In this document: piece after piece, positions 43,291 through 55,760 of the stretch
How positions within the stretch are numbered: the stretch's first letter is position 1
Layout: every line of letters starts with the position of its first letter
Assembly: GCA_012295275.1 (NCBI GenBank)
Contig: CM022669.1
Location: 541,573-605,572 of the forward strand
Direction of reading: 5' to 3'
Origin: Chrysomallon squamiferum
Lineage: Eukaryota > Mollusca > Gastropoda > Neomphalida > Peltospiridae
DNA length: 64,000 bases
Notes under the pieces: generated by a model
Databases searched by the model: none
What the model was told of the DNA's origin: nothing
What the model saw: only the letters and a program-made list of their open reading frames with translations
Translations under genes and position numbers: made by a program

Positions 43291-43640
43291 TATTCAGAAT
43301 ATTCAGTATATGAAAAGTGTGAGTTATTATCGTTACTAATAGGCATACAACTAGAACTGCAACAACAACGACAACCACCAGCATCACTATCACCACTACT
43401 ACTACTACTGGCACTATTACTGCTACCACCACTTCTGTTATTGCTATGATTATTATTATCGTAGATGTTTCTGTTGTTGTAATTGTTGCTGCTGCTATTT
43501 TTTTTTTTTTTTCTTTCTTTCTTCATTATTATTATTTTGTTGTTGTTGTTGTTGTTATTATTATTAGTCGTAGTAGTAGTAGTAATGGTTGTTGCTGTAG
43601 TAGTAGATCTGTTCACACTGAATTTCAGATTCGAAGAACA
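43291..43640. other. Degenerate triplet-repeat DNA
   Basis: Mixed CAA, CTA, GTT and TAG triplets and a T/C run at about 43499-43520. No gene. Confidence 0.6.
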
Positions 43641-43754
43641 AGATGAAAGAAAAAAGAAAATGATAAATAACAAAAGAAATCAGGAGAATTAGTTTTCCTA
43701 TTGATTCATGTATTTTTCTATCACATTACTGATTTTTTTATATTCTGTATTAAT

Positions 43755-44050
43755 GTTTCCATGGCAACAAAGATGGCGCTGCTACGAGGCAACAGAATAC
43801 AAGCATGTTTTTTGTTTTTTATTCCACTTACTTTCAGAATCAAGAAATATGTTGCCAATGGCAACCTGTTCCATTACACCTTGCAGTGTATTTAATTCGT
43901 CCGTACAATTTACGAGCAGAAACAGTAGCAGACGTGATTTTCATTGTTCGCGAGTTTAATTTATTGTCTTTCGTTTGTGACCCATTCCAACGAAATGTGT
44001 GCTAAGTAGCCAATGATTATAGTAGATACACGTTGAAGGAAACATCGCCA
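43755..44050. promoter_or_regulatory. Candidate regulatory island with RFX X-box pair
   Basis: GTTTCCATGGCAAC at 43755-43768 fits the X-box consensus GTHNYYATRRNAAC at every position. GTTGCCAATGGCAAC at 43851-43865 is the same palindrome with one extra spacer base. AAGATGGCG (YY1-like) follows the first one at 43770-43778. The rest to 44050 is complex, repeat-free sequence. RFX factors drive ciliary and neuronal genes in animals. The target gene is unknown; it would lie in or upstream of the synaptotagmin-like gene. Confidence 0.35.
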
Positions 44051-45220
44051 TTTTCTGTGATTATCAGGGGAAAGATACAGTAACTTCAGTTACAACTTCT
44101 AAATTACGTAATGTGAATTAAAATAAAAATGAATTAGTGAAGCTGAATTAAGAAAAAATAATAACAAAAAAAAAAATCATTTTTAAAAAAAATAATAATA
44201 ATAATAGAAAGAAGAAGAAGAAGAGGAAGAAGAAGAAGAAAGACAGAAAGCAAGCAAGCAAGAAAAACAAGACATAACTGTGTGTACTGCATACACTGAA
44301 ACATTTAACAACACTGAGAGTCAGCTCAAATAAGTTTTATTCGACATTAGTAGATTTACACAAAGGACATGTTTGTTTTAATCACGTAAATTCAACCCTT
44401 TGTGATGACCGTGCACTAATTTGAAAGCCTTGTCATGAAATATGTATGAATTATATCCATGTTTTTGAGTATATGGCTGAGTTTATTTGTATGTGTACCT
44501 GTGTGTGTGTATGTGTAGTGTGTGTGTGTGTTTAGTGTGCATTCACATATACAACAATTTACATGGGTATATAGGTAGGTAGTCGTAACACTCCTCATGA
44601 CTAGTATTTTCAGCCTTTGAAACAAGTGACGTACTAAAACACTCGGTGTTTATCTCAGCAGTAGAACATGGCGGCGTGTAAAATGTCTCCATCACGGACT
44701 TGATACAGCTGTACTAATTACAAACAATCGTAAATCTGAATCTCATTAATAGAAATTAAAATATAAATAAATAAATTAAACATCATTGCCTCTCTCACTT
44801 TCAAATTAATAAAAATACAAGAAAAAACAACCCCATAAAACTAATATTAAACGAATGATTAAGATATAAGAAGATGAAGAAAAAGTATGAGAATATTAAT
44901 AACTGAAGCGTTTAATAGTTAATCTTGTGTAAATGTGATGAGTTTTTTGTTTTGTTTTGTACTTTGTTTTTTTTTTAACATTTTAAATTAATTTTACTCG
45001 CCTGATACCTTCCGGCTGATATTCGTCGACAAAGTGATTTCCACGAGTTTCACTCTCTCGTGGGGTTGTCACGTTATTGATTTTACTCACAAACCGACGA
45101 CAAGAAATATGATATTTTCACTTTTTGCTTTATGTTAGATCTGATTGTATAGGCGTGTGTGCGTTTGTCTGTTTATGCGTGAATATATTTGTTTACATGT
45201 CAGTATCTATAATATTATGT
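44051..45220. other. Non-coding spacer
   Basis: Contains an A run and an AAG-rich patch (44165-44260), a GT-rich stretch (44490-44535) and ATGGCGGC at 44668-44675. No exon is supported. Confidence 0.5.
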
Positions 45221-45221
45221 G

Positions 45222-45316
<95 letters not shown>
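45222..45316. repeat. (TATC)n microsatellite
   Basis: About 24 TATC units, followed by some 280 bases of diverged CTAT-like sequence. Confidence 0.97.
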
Positions 45317-45599
45317 ATACTTCTCTAGCTACCTCTCTATATATATCTGTCTCTCGATCTAAATAACCTACTTATCCTTCTCTCTCACTTTCTATTTACT
45401 ACCTATCTATATCAGTATATCTAGCTACTTATCTATCATTCTATTTACTACCTATCTTCACATCAATATATGTAGCTACCAATCTATATTTCAGTAAATC
45501 TATCTATCTGTCTATCTTTCTATGTATCTACCTTTCTGTGTATAAGTATACATACATCTAGCTGCCTGTTTACCTATATATCAGTCTATCACTATATAT

Positions 45600-46317
45600 T
45601 ACCTAGGTCTACACACACGCACACACACACACACACGCACATATATATCAATATATCTAGTCACATACCTATTTTGCTGCATCTTTTTCTATGTATTTTT
45701 ATAATATCTGTTTATTTATGTATCTTTCAGTCAGACTATCTTTTAACCGTTTTTTCTGTCGTTAGTCTTAAAGTGAGATGTCACGTGACCTGTTTTCTAA
45801 GATAAACTTCTAACCAGCTGTTCTTGTACTGGATGGATTTAAGTAACTGAAGATTCTGTCAATGAACCAGTGATGATGTAGAAAAATTCGCCAGACTGTG
45901 AACAGTTCTTTATACATTTTTGTTTTCTTTGTAGTACGTTCAACCAAAATAGAAGGCTCTAAATAACTTCAGAACCATAGAATAAAGCAAGTGTTTATCA
46001 AAACAACACACACACGCACAAACACACCCATATACACACTAAAGAAAAAGAAAGAAAGATGTAGAAGAATATACCCCGCATACTTCATGTAGACTATAAA
46101 TGAGTTCACCCACGTGATCTGAACTATTTCGTTTGTGGGCAGATATCATTACATCATGTGGGAATTGCTAATATGACTTAGAATATGTCACTAATTGGGA
46201 AAGTTCATTTAAATTGGTAGGGGTTGTAGGAACGACGTATTAGGTTGTGCCTGCTCGTACGTTAGTTATGCAAGTCACATCTATGTGGTTGTCCTTTCCA
46301 CATTCACCACCTCCCAA
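45600..46317. other. Non-coding spacer
   Basis: Apart from a short CA run at about 45610-45640 and another near 46005, this is complex sequence with no recognised exon. Confidence 0.5.
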
Positions 46318-46362
46318 GTGCACACATACACATACACACAAACAAACACACACACAACACTC

Positions 46363-46413
<51 letters not shown>

Positions 46414-46523
46414 ACAAACACACACAAACACACACACACACATACATCACACAAACACAAACACAAACACAAACACAAATATACAGACACAAAACACACA
46501 CACACACAAAAACACACATACAA

Positions 46524-46572
<49 letters not shown>

Positions 46573-47051
46573 AAAACACACACACATACACACACACACA
46601 CACACACATAAAACACACATACACACAAAACACACACAAACACAAAACACACAGACAGAAACACAGATACACACATGCACACACACATACACACAAACAC
46701 ACACACAATACACACATACACACACAAACACACACACACAGAAACACACACAAACACAAACAAAACACACACAAACACACATACATACACATATATAGAC
46801 ACACAAACACATACAGACAACACACACACATACACACACACACACCCAGACACACAAACACACAAACACACACACACACAGAAACACACAAACACACACA
46901 CACACAAACACAAACACACATACACACACACATACACACATAAAGACACACAAACACACACACACACACACAACACACACATACACATACAAACACACAC
47001 ATACATACACACACACAAACACACACAACATACACACACACACACATACAA
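46318..47051. repeat. 730-bp imperfect (CA)n tract
   Basis: CA repeats interrupted throughout by CAAA, CATA, CAGA and CACC. Open frames on both strands across it (THTHTH; VCVCVC) are repeat artefacts. Confidence 0.95.
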
Positions 47052-47449
47052 AACAACGTACTTTTTTAATCTACTTGAAACTAATTCAATCTAAATTCGA
47101 AAGATTTGGAATTTCAATCAGTTTGCTTGTGCCTAATAATTTAATAAAACTGGTATTAGAACAGAACAGTTTTACGAAAGTTAATCTGAACTTGGGTGTC
47201 ATGTTTTAAATTAAAAAATCAGTCAGAGTGTAAGAATATCACGACACGAACAAACCACAGGGAAAAAAAAATTCAAAAATTGTCGCGTCTCCTGTAACCT
47301 TATTATGGCCTCGGTGCAGCACAAAATATTCTAATTCGACCTACTTTTTTTTGTAGTTATTTCGTGTAATTTTCACACTTGTCTTGTCGTCATGACGAAA
47401 TAACAGAAACTCGTTCTGGAAATGTTAAACTGTGTCGGTAGCTTATGGC

Positions 47450-47600
47450 TGTCACGTGAACTGAATGGATTTTAACAAATCTGAGAATCCGTCTGGCTGT
47501 CTGTCACCCGGGCCTAATTGCGTCAAACATGCAATCTAGATAAATTATTCACAATCAAAGTGATTATTCTAAAAGTAGATCGATGGGTTAAAAAATTGGA
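47450..47600. promoter_or_regulatory. Candidate conserved non-coding island
   Basis: A block with CACCCGGGCCTAATTGCG, ATCTAGATAAATTATT and AATCAAAGTGATTA reads like a dense set of homeodomain, GATA and TCF-type sites. There is no coding potential. Assignment rests on composition alone. Confidence 0.2.
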
Positions 47601-48341
47601 GCGTAGTGATAACTCGATTTCTGAACTTCGTCGGATGAGATTTTAGAAACACAGAAATTTAAAAATTTCTCTTTCATGTTTACTTAGTAATACAACGTAT
47701 CATAAAGTAAACAATGAACAATTTTAAATCAGAAAGTTTTATTTATTTATTTTTTTATTTTTTATTTTTTTTTTTTTAATTATATTTCTTAATTTCATAA
47801 TTAATTAAATATTTGTATTTTCTTTTATTTTCTTTATTTATTTATATTTTTTATTATATTTCTTAATTTCAAAATTAATTAAATATTTTTATTTTATTTT
47901 ATTTTATTTATTTATTTATTACCTCTTAGTTTTATATTCGTTACATCTTTTAATGACGTTCAGTACAAATATAAAATCTGTAAAGAAGAGAAAATAAGAA
48001 ACGTTTCGCGGAGCAGTTTGACTGGATTATTGTTATTTCAGTGTGATCAAACGTTTACCAGCATTTGAGACGTTTGTGGATTTCAAGTGAAATCTCTGCT
48101 TGAGGCTTTTAAGCCAACCATTCCCAATTATTATCAAACATAGTTCAGTTAACTACATAATAAACTCATTGATAGTTTAATTTTTTTTTTTTTTTTTTTT
48201 TTTTTTTTGTACATACAGTCTCTCGTACATCATTATTAATTCAATAATTCTCATTTAAGTTTATATTATTATATTTATTTATTTATCTATTTATTTATTT
48301 ATTAACTTTTGTCTTTCTTTGTTTTTGTCAATTAGTACTTA

Positions 48342-48344
<3 letters not shown>
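47601..48344. other. AT-rich spacer with related sub-blocks
   Basis: TTATATTTCTTAATTTC followed by AATTAATTAAATATTT occurs twice (about 47780-47815 and 47852-47888). A related block lies at about 30557-30590. A T run covers 48180-48208. Confidence 0.5.

Positions 48345-48415
<71 letters not shown>
48345..48415. repeat. (CT)n microsatellite
   Basis: About 35 CT repeats. Confidence 0.97.
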
Positions 48416-48417
<2 letters not shown>

Positions 48418-48805
48418 GTTTAACTGATTTCAGTCACACACAGAGAATGTTTTAAAGGACATGATAAGAAACCGCCCACACTTACACGAGTTGAATTTCC
48501 ACTTGAGGACAAAAGCGAAGATCAAATTTGTGACATCAGATGTTAAACAAAAATGACCAGAGGCGACACTGAAATGATATAAAAATACCAGAGTCAGAGT
48601 AACAGTATACAGTTTTAACTTGATGAATTAAATAAAGCTAGCATCAAAGATTTTTTTATCTTCATTTTCCTGAAAAATAAATTTAATTTTGTAATACCAG
48701 TAATTTAATTTTTATTTTTTATTTCTTTCTTTAATTCTTTAACTTTTTATTTTTCATGCAGAAACAAATTAACTGCTATGAATTTAATGAACTAGAAGTA
48801 AACTG

Positions 48806-48907
48806 TAATAATAACAACAACAAAAACAGTAATAAATAATAATAATAATAATAATAGTAATAATAACAATAACAACAATAATAATAATGACAATAACAAC
48901 ACTAACA

Positions 48908-48939
<32 letters not shown>

Positions 48940-49179
48940 TAACATAATAAAAACAATAGTAACAAATAATAATTATAATAATAGTAACAATAACAACAAT
49001 AATAACAATAACAACAACAACAGTAATTAATAATAACAACAATAATAACAACAACAACACTACCAAATAATAATAATAAATAATAATAATAATAATAATA
49101 ACAACAGTAACAAATAATAATAATAATAGTAACAATAACAATAACAACAATAATAATAATGACAATAACAACACTAACA

Positions 49180-49211
<32 letters not shown>

Positions 49212-49367
49212 TAACATAATAACAACAGTAACAAATAATAATTATAATAGTAACAATAACAACAATAATAACAATAACAACAGTAATTAATAACAACAAC
49301 AACAACAACAATAATAATAACAACAACAACACTAACAAATAATAATAATAATAATAACAATAATAAT

Positions 49368-49400
<33 letters not shown>

Positions 49401-49402
49401 AA
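48806..49402. repeat. 600-bp AAT/AAC triplet tract with internal duplication
   Basis: Mixed AAT, AAC, AGT and ACT triplets. A block starting ACAATAACAACAATAATAAT with a GAC interruption occurs at 48866 and again at 49138, and the sequence after each copy stays alignable for about 160 bases. This is a 272-bp-offset duplication. Confidence 0.9.
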
Positions 49403-49898
49403 ACTGCAGTCTATAAATTATATACACTAAGAATTAACTGGTTTAGGTATATGCAGAAAATCGATCGCGATACCTCTCAGATATCAAAGCAGATTCATCG
49501 TCTGCCAACCTAACCTGATCCGAGCAGTTTGTGAACAACTGAGTTCTTTGTGGTCATTCGCCATTTTTAATGTGGTCTTCGTTAAGTACACTTCCGTTTT
49601 AGTGTGTTCTTCATTAACTCGGAGACAAACAGAGATCGCGTTTTACTGTTCACATCACGATTGTTTTCCTTTCAGCGATTACCTGCTCTTTCACTTAGTT
49701 ATTCACAGAGAAGAAGTCCGCTGAACTTGTCATTCAGAGAAAAACAGATCTGCATTTATAACAATACGATTGCTCGATATGACGTTTGCTTAGACCGAAT
49801 TCATTACGTTTTGATTTCATCACATGAATATTCATCACTGGTTACTAAGTGGAAAAGAAGAAGAACAACAACAACAAAACAAAAACAAGAACTACAAA

Positions 49899-49961
<63 letters not shown>

Positions 49962-50133
49962 AATAAATACCGAACTGCTATCAGGCCATGGTATAGGTTA
50001 ACATCCTACTATAGGATTATAATCATAGTACTGGATCAAGCCCTAGTGCCAGGTCGTGCACTTGAACAGCAGTTTCACTCGTCATATTATTATTAAACTA
50101 CTAATAAAGTCCACAAATAAATAAAATACTTAC
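49403..50133. other. Spacer with an (AAT)n tract
   Basis: Bases 49410-49900 are complex sequence without an identifiable exon. (AAT)n and AAAT follow at 49902-49968. Confidence 0.5.
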
Positions 50134-50146
50134 ATAATCCTTTCAT
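50134..50146 (-). CDS. Candidate first coding exon of the synaptotagmin-like gene
   Basis: On the minus strand an ATG at 50146-50144 is followed by 10 bases and a perfect GTAAGT donor (50133-50128). The 13 coding bases leave one base over, exactly what the C2A exon at 29909 requires. Joining gives MKGLYVFVLFNYLYGDLEKL. No other in-frame ATG occurs upstream of it before a stop, and a 5' UTR would extend to higher coordinates. The short exon and a weak TAT before the donor keep confidence low. The alternative is an unseen exon and translation from 29853. Confidence 0.3.
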
Positions 50147-50427
50147 GACGTCAACGTATATTGATAACGTCACGCTTATTGCTCTAATTGCACAGCTCAA
50201 GCCATGCTTGTTACGCAAGGACTGTTATTTTCACTACCTTTAATAAGCAATGAACTAAACCGGCTTTCGAGTTATTAGCATTTTACCAGTTTTATTTCAC
50301 AGTCGTGATACTGTCACACCGCGGCGTTTCCAGACTTCAGTTCCATTTGAAATAAAACTGTCATGTAAAATAATGAAATAAATAAACAGATAAATTAGTT
50401 AATACTGGGATAATCCCAATGGTGAAA

Positions 50428-50570
50428 AGTAGTAGTAGTAGTAGTAGTAGTAGTAATAATAGTAGTAGTAATAATAGTAGTAGTAATAGTAGTAGTAATA
50501 ATAGTAGTAGTAGTAGCAGCAGCAGTAGTAGTAGTAGTAGCAGTAATAGTAATGGTAGCAGAAGAACAAC
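50428..50570. repeat. (AGT)n/(AAT)n microsatellite
   Basis: About 45 triplets, mostly AGT, with AAT and AGC interruptions. Confidence 0.95.
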
Positions 50571-50671
50571 ATAGAAATGAAAGAGGTGAATTTTTATAAT
50601 ATGCCGGTGGGCAATGATTAGCCGATATCGATTCAGCCACTGAAGGTATTGGAAGTACCTGCTGAAGGACA

Positions 50672-53443
50672 AAGTCGTAGATACTACAACAACACGTTAA
50701 CAGCTCAGCACAGCTGTAAAACGTAGATACATTAGTCGTAGATACTACAACAACACGTAAACAGCTCAGCACAGCTGTAAAACGTAGATACTACAACAAC
50801 ACGTTAACAGCTCAGCACAGCTGTAAAACGTAGACACATTAGTCGTAGATACTACAACAACACGTAAACAGCTCAGCACAGCTGTAAAACGTAGACACAT
50901 TAGTCGTAGATACTACAACAACAACACGTAAACAGCTCAGCACAGCTGTAAAACGTAGACACATTAGTCGTAGATACTACAACAACACGTTAACAGCTCA
51001 GCACAGCTGTAAAACGTAGATACATTAGTCGTAGATACTACAACAACACGTAAACAGCTCAGCACAGCTGTAAAACGTAGATACTACAACAACACGTTAA
51101 CAGCTCAGCACAGCTGTAAAACGTAGACACATTAGTCGTAGATACTACAACAACACGTAAACAGCTCAGCACAGCTGTAAAACGTAGACACATTAGTCGT
51201 AGATACTTTAACAGCTCAGCACAGCTGTAAAACGTAGACACATTAGTCGTAGATACTACAACAACACGTTAACAGCTCAGCACAGCTGTAAAACGTGATT
51301 AGTCGTAGATACTACAACAACACGTAAACAGCTCAGCACAGCTGTAAAACGTAGACACATTAGTCGTAGATACTACAACAACACGTAAACAGCTCAGCAC
51401 AGCTGTAAAACGTAGACACATTAGTCGTAGATACTACAACAACACGTTAACAGCTCAGCACAGCTGTAAAACGTAGATACATTAGTCGTAGATACTACAA
51501 CAACACGTAAACAGCTCAGCACAGCTGTAAAACGTAGATACTACAACAACACGTTAACAGCTCAGCACAGCTGTAAAACGTAGACACATTAGTCGTAGAT
51601 ACTACAACAACACGTAAACAGCTCAGCACAGCTGTAAAACGTAGACACATTAGTCGTAGATACTACAACAACACGTAAACAGCTCAGCACAGCTGTAAAA
51701 CGTAGACACATTAGTCGTAGATACTACAACAACACGTAAACAGCTCAGCACAGCTGTAAAACGTAGATACTACAACAACACGTTAACAGCTCAGCACAGC
51801 TGTAAAACGTAGACACATTAGTCGTAGATACTACAACAACACGTAAACAGCTCAGCACAGCTGTAAAACGTAGATACTACAACAACACGTTAACAGCTCA
51901 GCACAGCTGTAAAACGTAGACACATTAGTCGTAGATACTACAACAACACGTAAACAGCTCAGCACAGCTGTAAAACGTAGATACTACAACAACACGTTAA
52001 CAGCTCAGCACAGCTGTAAAAACGTAGATACATTAGTCGTAGATACTACAACAACACGTAAACAGCTCAGCACAGCTGTAAAACGTAGATACTACAACAA
52101 CACGTTAACAGCTCAGCACAGCTGTAAAACGTAGACACATTAGTCGTAGATACTACAACAACACGTAAACAGCTCAGCACAGCTGTAAAACGTAGACACA
52201 TTAGTCGTAGATACTACAACAACACGTAAACAGCTCAGCACAGCTGTAAAACGTAGACACATTAGTCGTAGATACTACAACAACACGTAAACAGCTCAGC
52301 ACAGCTGTAAAACGTAGATACTACAACAACACGTTAACAGCTCAGCACAGCTGTAAAACGTAGACACATTAGTCGTAGATACTACAACAACACGTAAACA
52401 GCTCAGCACAGCTGTAAAACGTAGATACTACAACAACACGTTAACAGCTCAGCACAGCTGTAAAACGTAGACATTAGTCGTAGATACTACAACAACACGT
52501 AAACAGCTCAGCACAGCTGTAAAACGTAGACACATTAGTCGTAGATACTACAACAACACGTTAACAGCTCAGCACAGCTGTAAAACGTAGACACATTAGT
52601 CGTAGATACTACAACAACACGTTAACAGCTCAGCACAGCTGTAAAACGTAGACACATTAGTCGTAGATACTACAACAACACGTAAACAGCTCAGCACAGC
52701 TGTAAAACGTAGACACATTAGTCGTAGATACTACAACAACACGTAAACAGCTCAGCACAGCTGTAAAACGTAGACACATTAGTCGTAGATACTACAACAA
52801 CACGTTAACAGCTCAGCACAGCTGTAAAACGTAGATACATTAGTCGTAGATACTACAACAACACGTAAACAGCTCAGCACAGCTGTAAAACGTAGATACT
52901 ACAACAACACGTTAACAGCTCAGCACAGCTGTAAAACGTAGACACATTAGTCGTAGATACTACAACAACACGTAAACAGCTCAGCACAGCTGTAAAACGT
53001 AGACACATTAGTCGTAGATACTACAACAACACGTAAACAGCTCAGCACAGCTGTAAAACGTAGACACATTAGTCGTAGATACTACAACAACACGTAAACA
53101 GCTCAGCACAGCTGTAAAACGTAGACACATTAGTCGTAGATACTACAACAACACGTAAACAGCTCAGCACAGCTGTAAAACGTAGACACATTAGTCGTAG
53201 ATACTACAACAACACGTTAACAGCTCAGCACAGCTGTAAAACGTAGACACATTAGTCGTAGATACTACAACAACACGTAAACAGCTCAGCACAGCTGTAA
53301 AACGTAGACACATTAGTCGTAGATACTACAACAACACGTAAACAGCTCAGCACAGCTGTAAAACGTAGATACATTAGTCGTAATACAACAACAACATGTA
53401 AACAGCTCCGCACAGCTGTAAAACGTAGACACATTAGTCGTAG
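50672..53443. repeat. 2.8-kb satellite of 46-bp and 61-bp units
   Basis: About 48 units. All share CGTAGATACTACAACAACAC, GTAAACAGCTCAGCACAGCT and GTAAAA. The 61-bp form adds CGTAGACACATTAGT. When this 15-base link is absent (46-bp form), the next unit carries GTTAAC instead of GTAAAC in every case I checked, so the array has a higher-order pattern. Each unit has the inverted repeat ACAGCT-CAGCAC-AGCTGT and a CAGCTG E-box. Edge units are diverged (about 53380-53410), and there are local deletions at 51204 and 51295. The unit has no open frame of interest. Confidence 0.97.
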
Positions 53444-53524
53444 TGATGAAATGTCACAACAATTTGTTAATCTCAGTTTACGGGTTCATACAGGCTTGTG
53501 TGAACTTCCTATTGTACACCGTCA

Positions 53525-53855
53525 TGTTGTGTGTGTGTGTTTTTGTGTTTGTGTGTGTTTGTGAATGTGTGTTTGTGTGTGTGTTTCTGAGTGTGTGTTT
53601 GTGAGTGTGTGTGTGTATGCATATGTGTGTATATATCCTTTTCATATAATTATTTCAAAGTAGAACATTATTACTTTTCACACAAACATTTCACAGTAGA
53701 ACATTATTACTTTTCACATAATCATTTCACAGTAGAAATTTGTAACTTTCATATAATTATTTCGCATTAGAATATTTGTTTTAAACTTATTCATTTCATT
53801 CTAGAAATTTGTGTACTGTTAACATGATCATTTCACAATAAAATTCTGTGACATT
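53525..53855. repeat. GT-rich tract, then degenerate 36-bp repeat
   Basis: GTGTGT/GTTT sequence to about 53635 is followed by about six diverged units resembling TTTTCACATAATCATTTC then ACAGTAGAACATTATTAC. Confidence 0.75.
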
Positions 53856-54369
53856 TTAAAGTAAAAAACCCAAACAAGATTCTTTTTTCATCTCTTACCA
53901 TAACTTATTAGATTGCTGAGGTTTTTTTTTCGAAATACGCGAAAGATTTTCCAGCAGATATCACCAGTTTTAACTTGATGTCGTTTCAAAACATTTTTTA
54001 AATTGAAATAACAAACTCTTGACATTTAGACGACGTATCTGAAGAAAGACGACATTCTGCAGCTTGCTCTTTACTTAAATGCAGTCGGGTTAAGCTTGTA
54101 TATCCTGTGTGAGCGTTAATAAAAAGTGATGTTAACTTTTCATTTCTCCTTCTTTCTATATTTTAATATTGCTTAAAAACTGTTGTCGTTTGTCGATTTT
54201 GTGATACATACATAAATACATACATACATAGATACATGCGTACATACATTACGTACATATGTGTGTATGTATCTAAATAGACAGACAGATTATACAGACA
54301 GAAAGACAGACAGACGGATGTATGGATGGCTATAAATCTGAGCAGAGCTGTAATAGTTTTCATTATTAC
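53856..54369. other. Non-coding spacer
   Basis: Complex AT-rich sequence with a CATA/CAGA-rich patch at about 54205-54310. No exon is recognised. Confidence 0.5.
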
Positions 54370-54372
54370 TCC

Positions 54373-54468
<96 letters not shown>

Positions 54469-54470
54469 AA
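54370..54470. repeat. (ATT)n-(TTTA)n microsatellite
   Basis: About 14 ATT units followed by about 13 TTTA units. Confidence 0.95.
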
Positions 54471-54637
54471 AGAAGTCGTTATACAAAATATTGATAGCGT
54501 AAACAATGTTTGTGTAAAGTGTTAGTAATAACTCAGATATGTATTCAGAGTAGAAAAAGTTCACTGATGTGTTAGAAAATGTTCTAGTCTTGGTGACTTT
54601 CAAAAAATAAATCATAAATAACAAAATAATAATAAAT

Positions 54638-54641
54638 CAGA

Positions 54642-54712
<71 letters not shown>

Positions 54713-54760
54713 TAATAATAAATAATAAATAAATAATAATAATAAACAAACAAATAAATA

Positions 54761-54825
<65 letters not shown>
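54638..54825. repeat. (AAT)n microsatellite
   Basis: Two AAT runs separated by AAAT/CAAA sequence. Confidence 0.95.
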
Positions 54826-55306
54826 ATTTAAAAACAAACAAATTAAAAAGGTAAAGAGAGAGAAAAAGACATTTTTTTATCAGTGAATTTCATCCATTCT
54901 GTTGAACACATTCATATTACCCTTTGGGTTAATACAAAATGTATCAATATTCATTTATTCATTCAATCATTCATTCATTGCTGTGTATTTTAACATTTGT
55001 TTTCGTTTTACAACTAAAATTAATGTGAATATACTGAATACAGAAAAGTAATATAACATCTGTCTTTTAGGAAAACCCATACATTGCATTTATTTATTAA
55101 CACGTTAGAAACACCATTAACTTTATCCAACACAATTATAATCAATCAACGTGTAAGTCTTCTTTCAGCTCTGTTCAAATGTTACAACAAAGCAAGTCGC
55201 GAGTGATCTGTTGATGACGTAGATGTTTTGAAATAAATGTGTGATGTCTGTTCATGCAGAAATTCTGAGTATTTAACCTGTTAGATTGCTCTGTCCAGTT
55301 CAATGG
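54826..55306. other. Non-coding spacer
   Basis: No simple repeat apart from short ATTC units near 54950-54980. No exon is recognised. Confidence 0.5.
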
Positions 55307-55648
55307 TTTCTCTTTGACAGGTACACTAAGGAAAGTAAATGTTTTGTGACGTCATAGATAACCTATAGTTACTGTAGAATAATAATTTTCTGCTAATGAC
55401 GTCATTATTAAGCTGATTACGACTCATCATAATAATTACATTTCATGCAAATTAAAACAAAACTGAATGCGCTAAGAGTTTCTATTTGACAGATGCACTA
55501 AGGAAAGTTAATGTTTTTGACGTCATAGATAATCTATAGTTACTGTAGAATAATAATTTTCTGTTAATGATGTGATTATTAAGCTGGTTACGACTCAGCA
55601 TAATAATTACATTTCATGCAAATTAAAACAAAACTGAATGCGCTAAGA
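55307..55648. repeat. Tandem duplication of a 172-bp block with CRE and octamer sites
   Basis: Copy 1 (55307-55478) and copy 2 (55479-55648) are about 90% alike by eye. Both keep TGACGTCA (55347-55354; 55518-55525) and the octamer ATGCAAAT (55445-55452; 55616-55623). Copy 1 also has the perfect 14-base palindrome TAATGACGTCATTA (55394-55407), which has decayed to TAATGATGTGATTA in copy 2. The block is not simple sequence, so an enhancer duplication is possible. Confidence 0.85.
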
Positions 55649-55760
55649 GTTACCGTCATTGTTCATTTCAGTCGACACGTAATTTCAGAAAAGCCTTAAA
55701 CATGTTCAAGTATTAATGAGAAACTCTGGTTGTTGTTCTTTATTTATTTATGCTCTCTTT

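Noticed and set aside
46281-47056. Long Cys/Val and Thr/His open frames on both strands
   Set aside because: Pure translation of an imperfect CA tract.
48792-49399. Leu/Ile/Tyr-rich minus-strand frames
   Set aside because: Triplet-repeat translation of AAT/AAC.
50672-53443. CRISPR-like repeat-spacer array
   Set aside because: There are no unique spacers; the units are contiguous and nearly identical, and the host is an animal.
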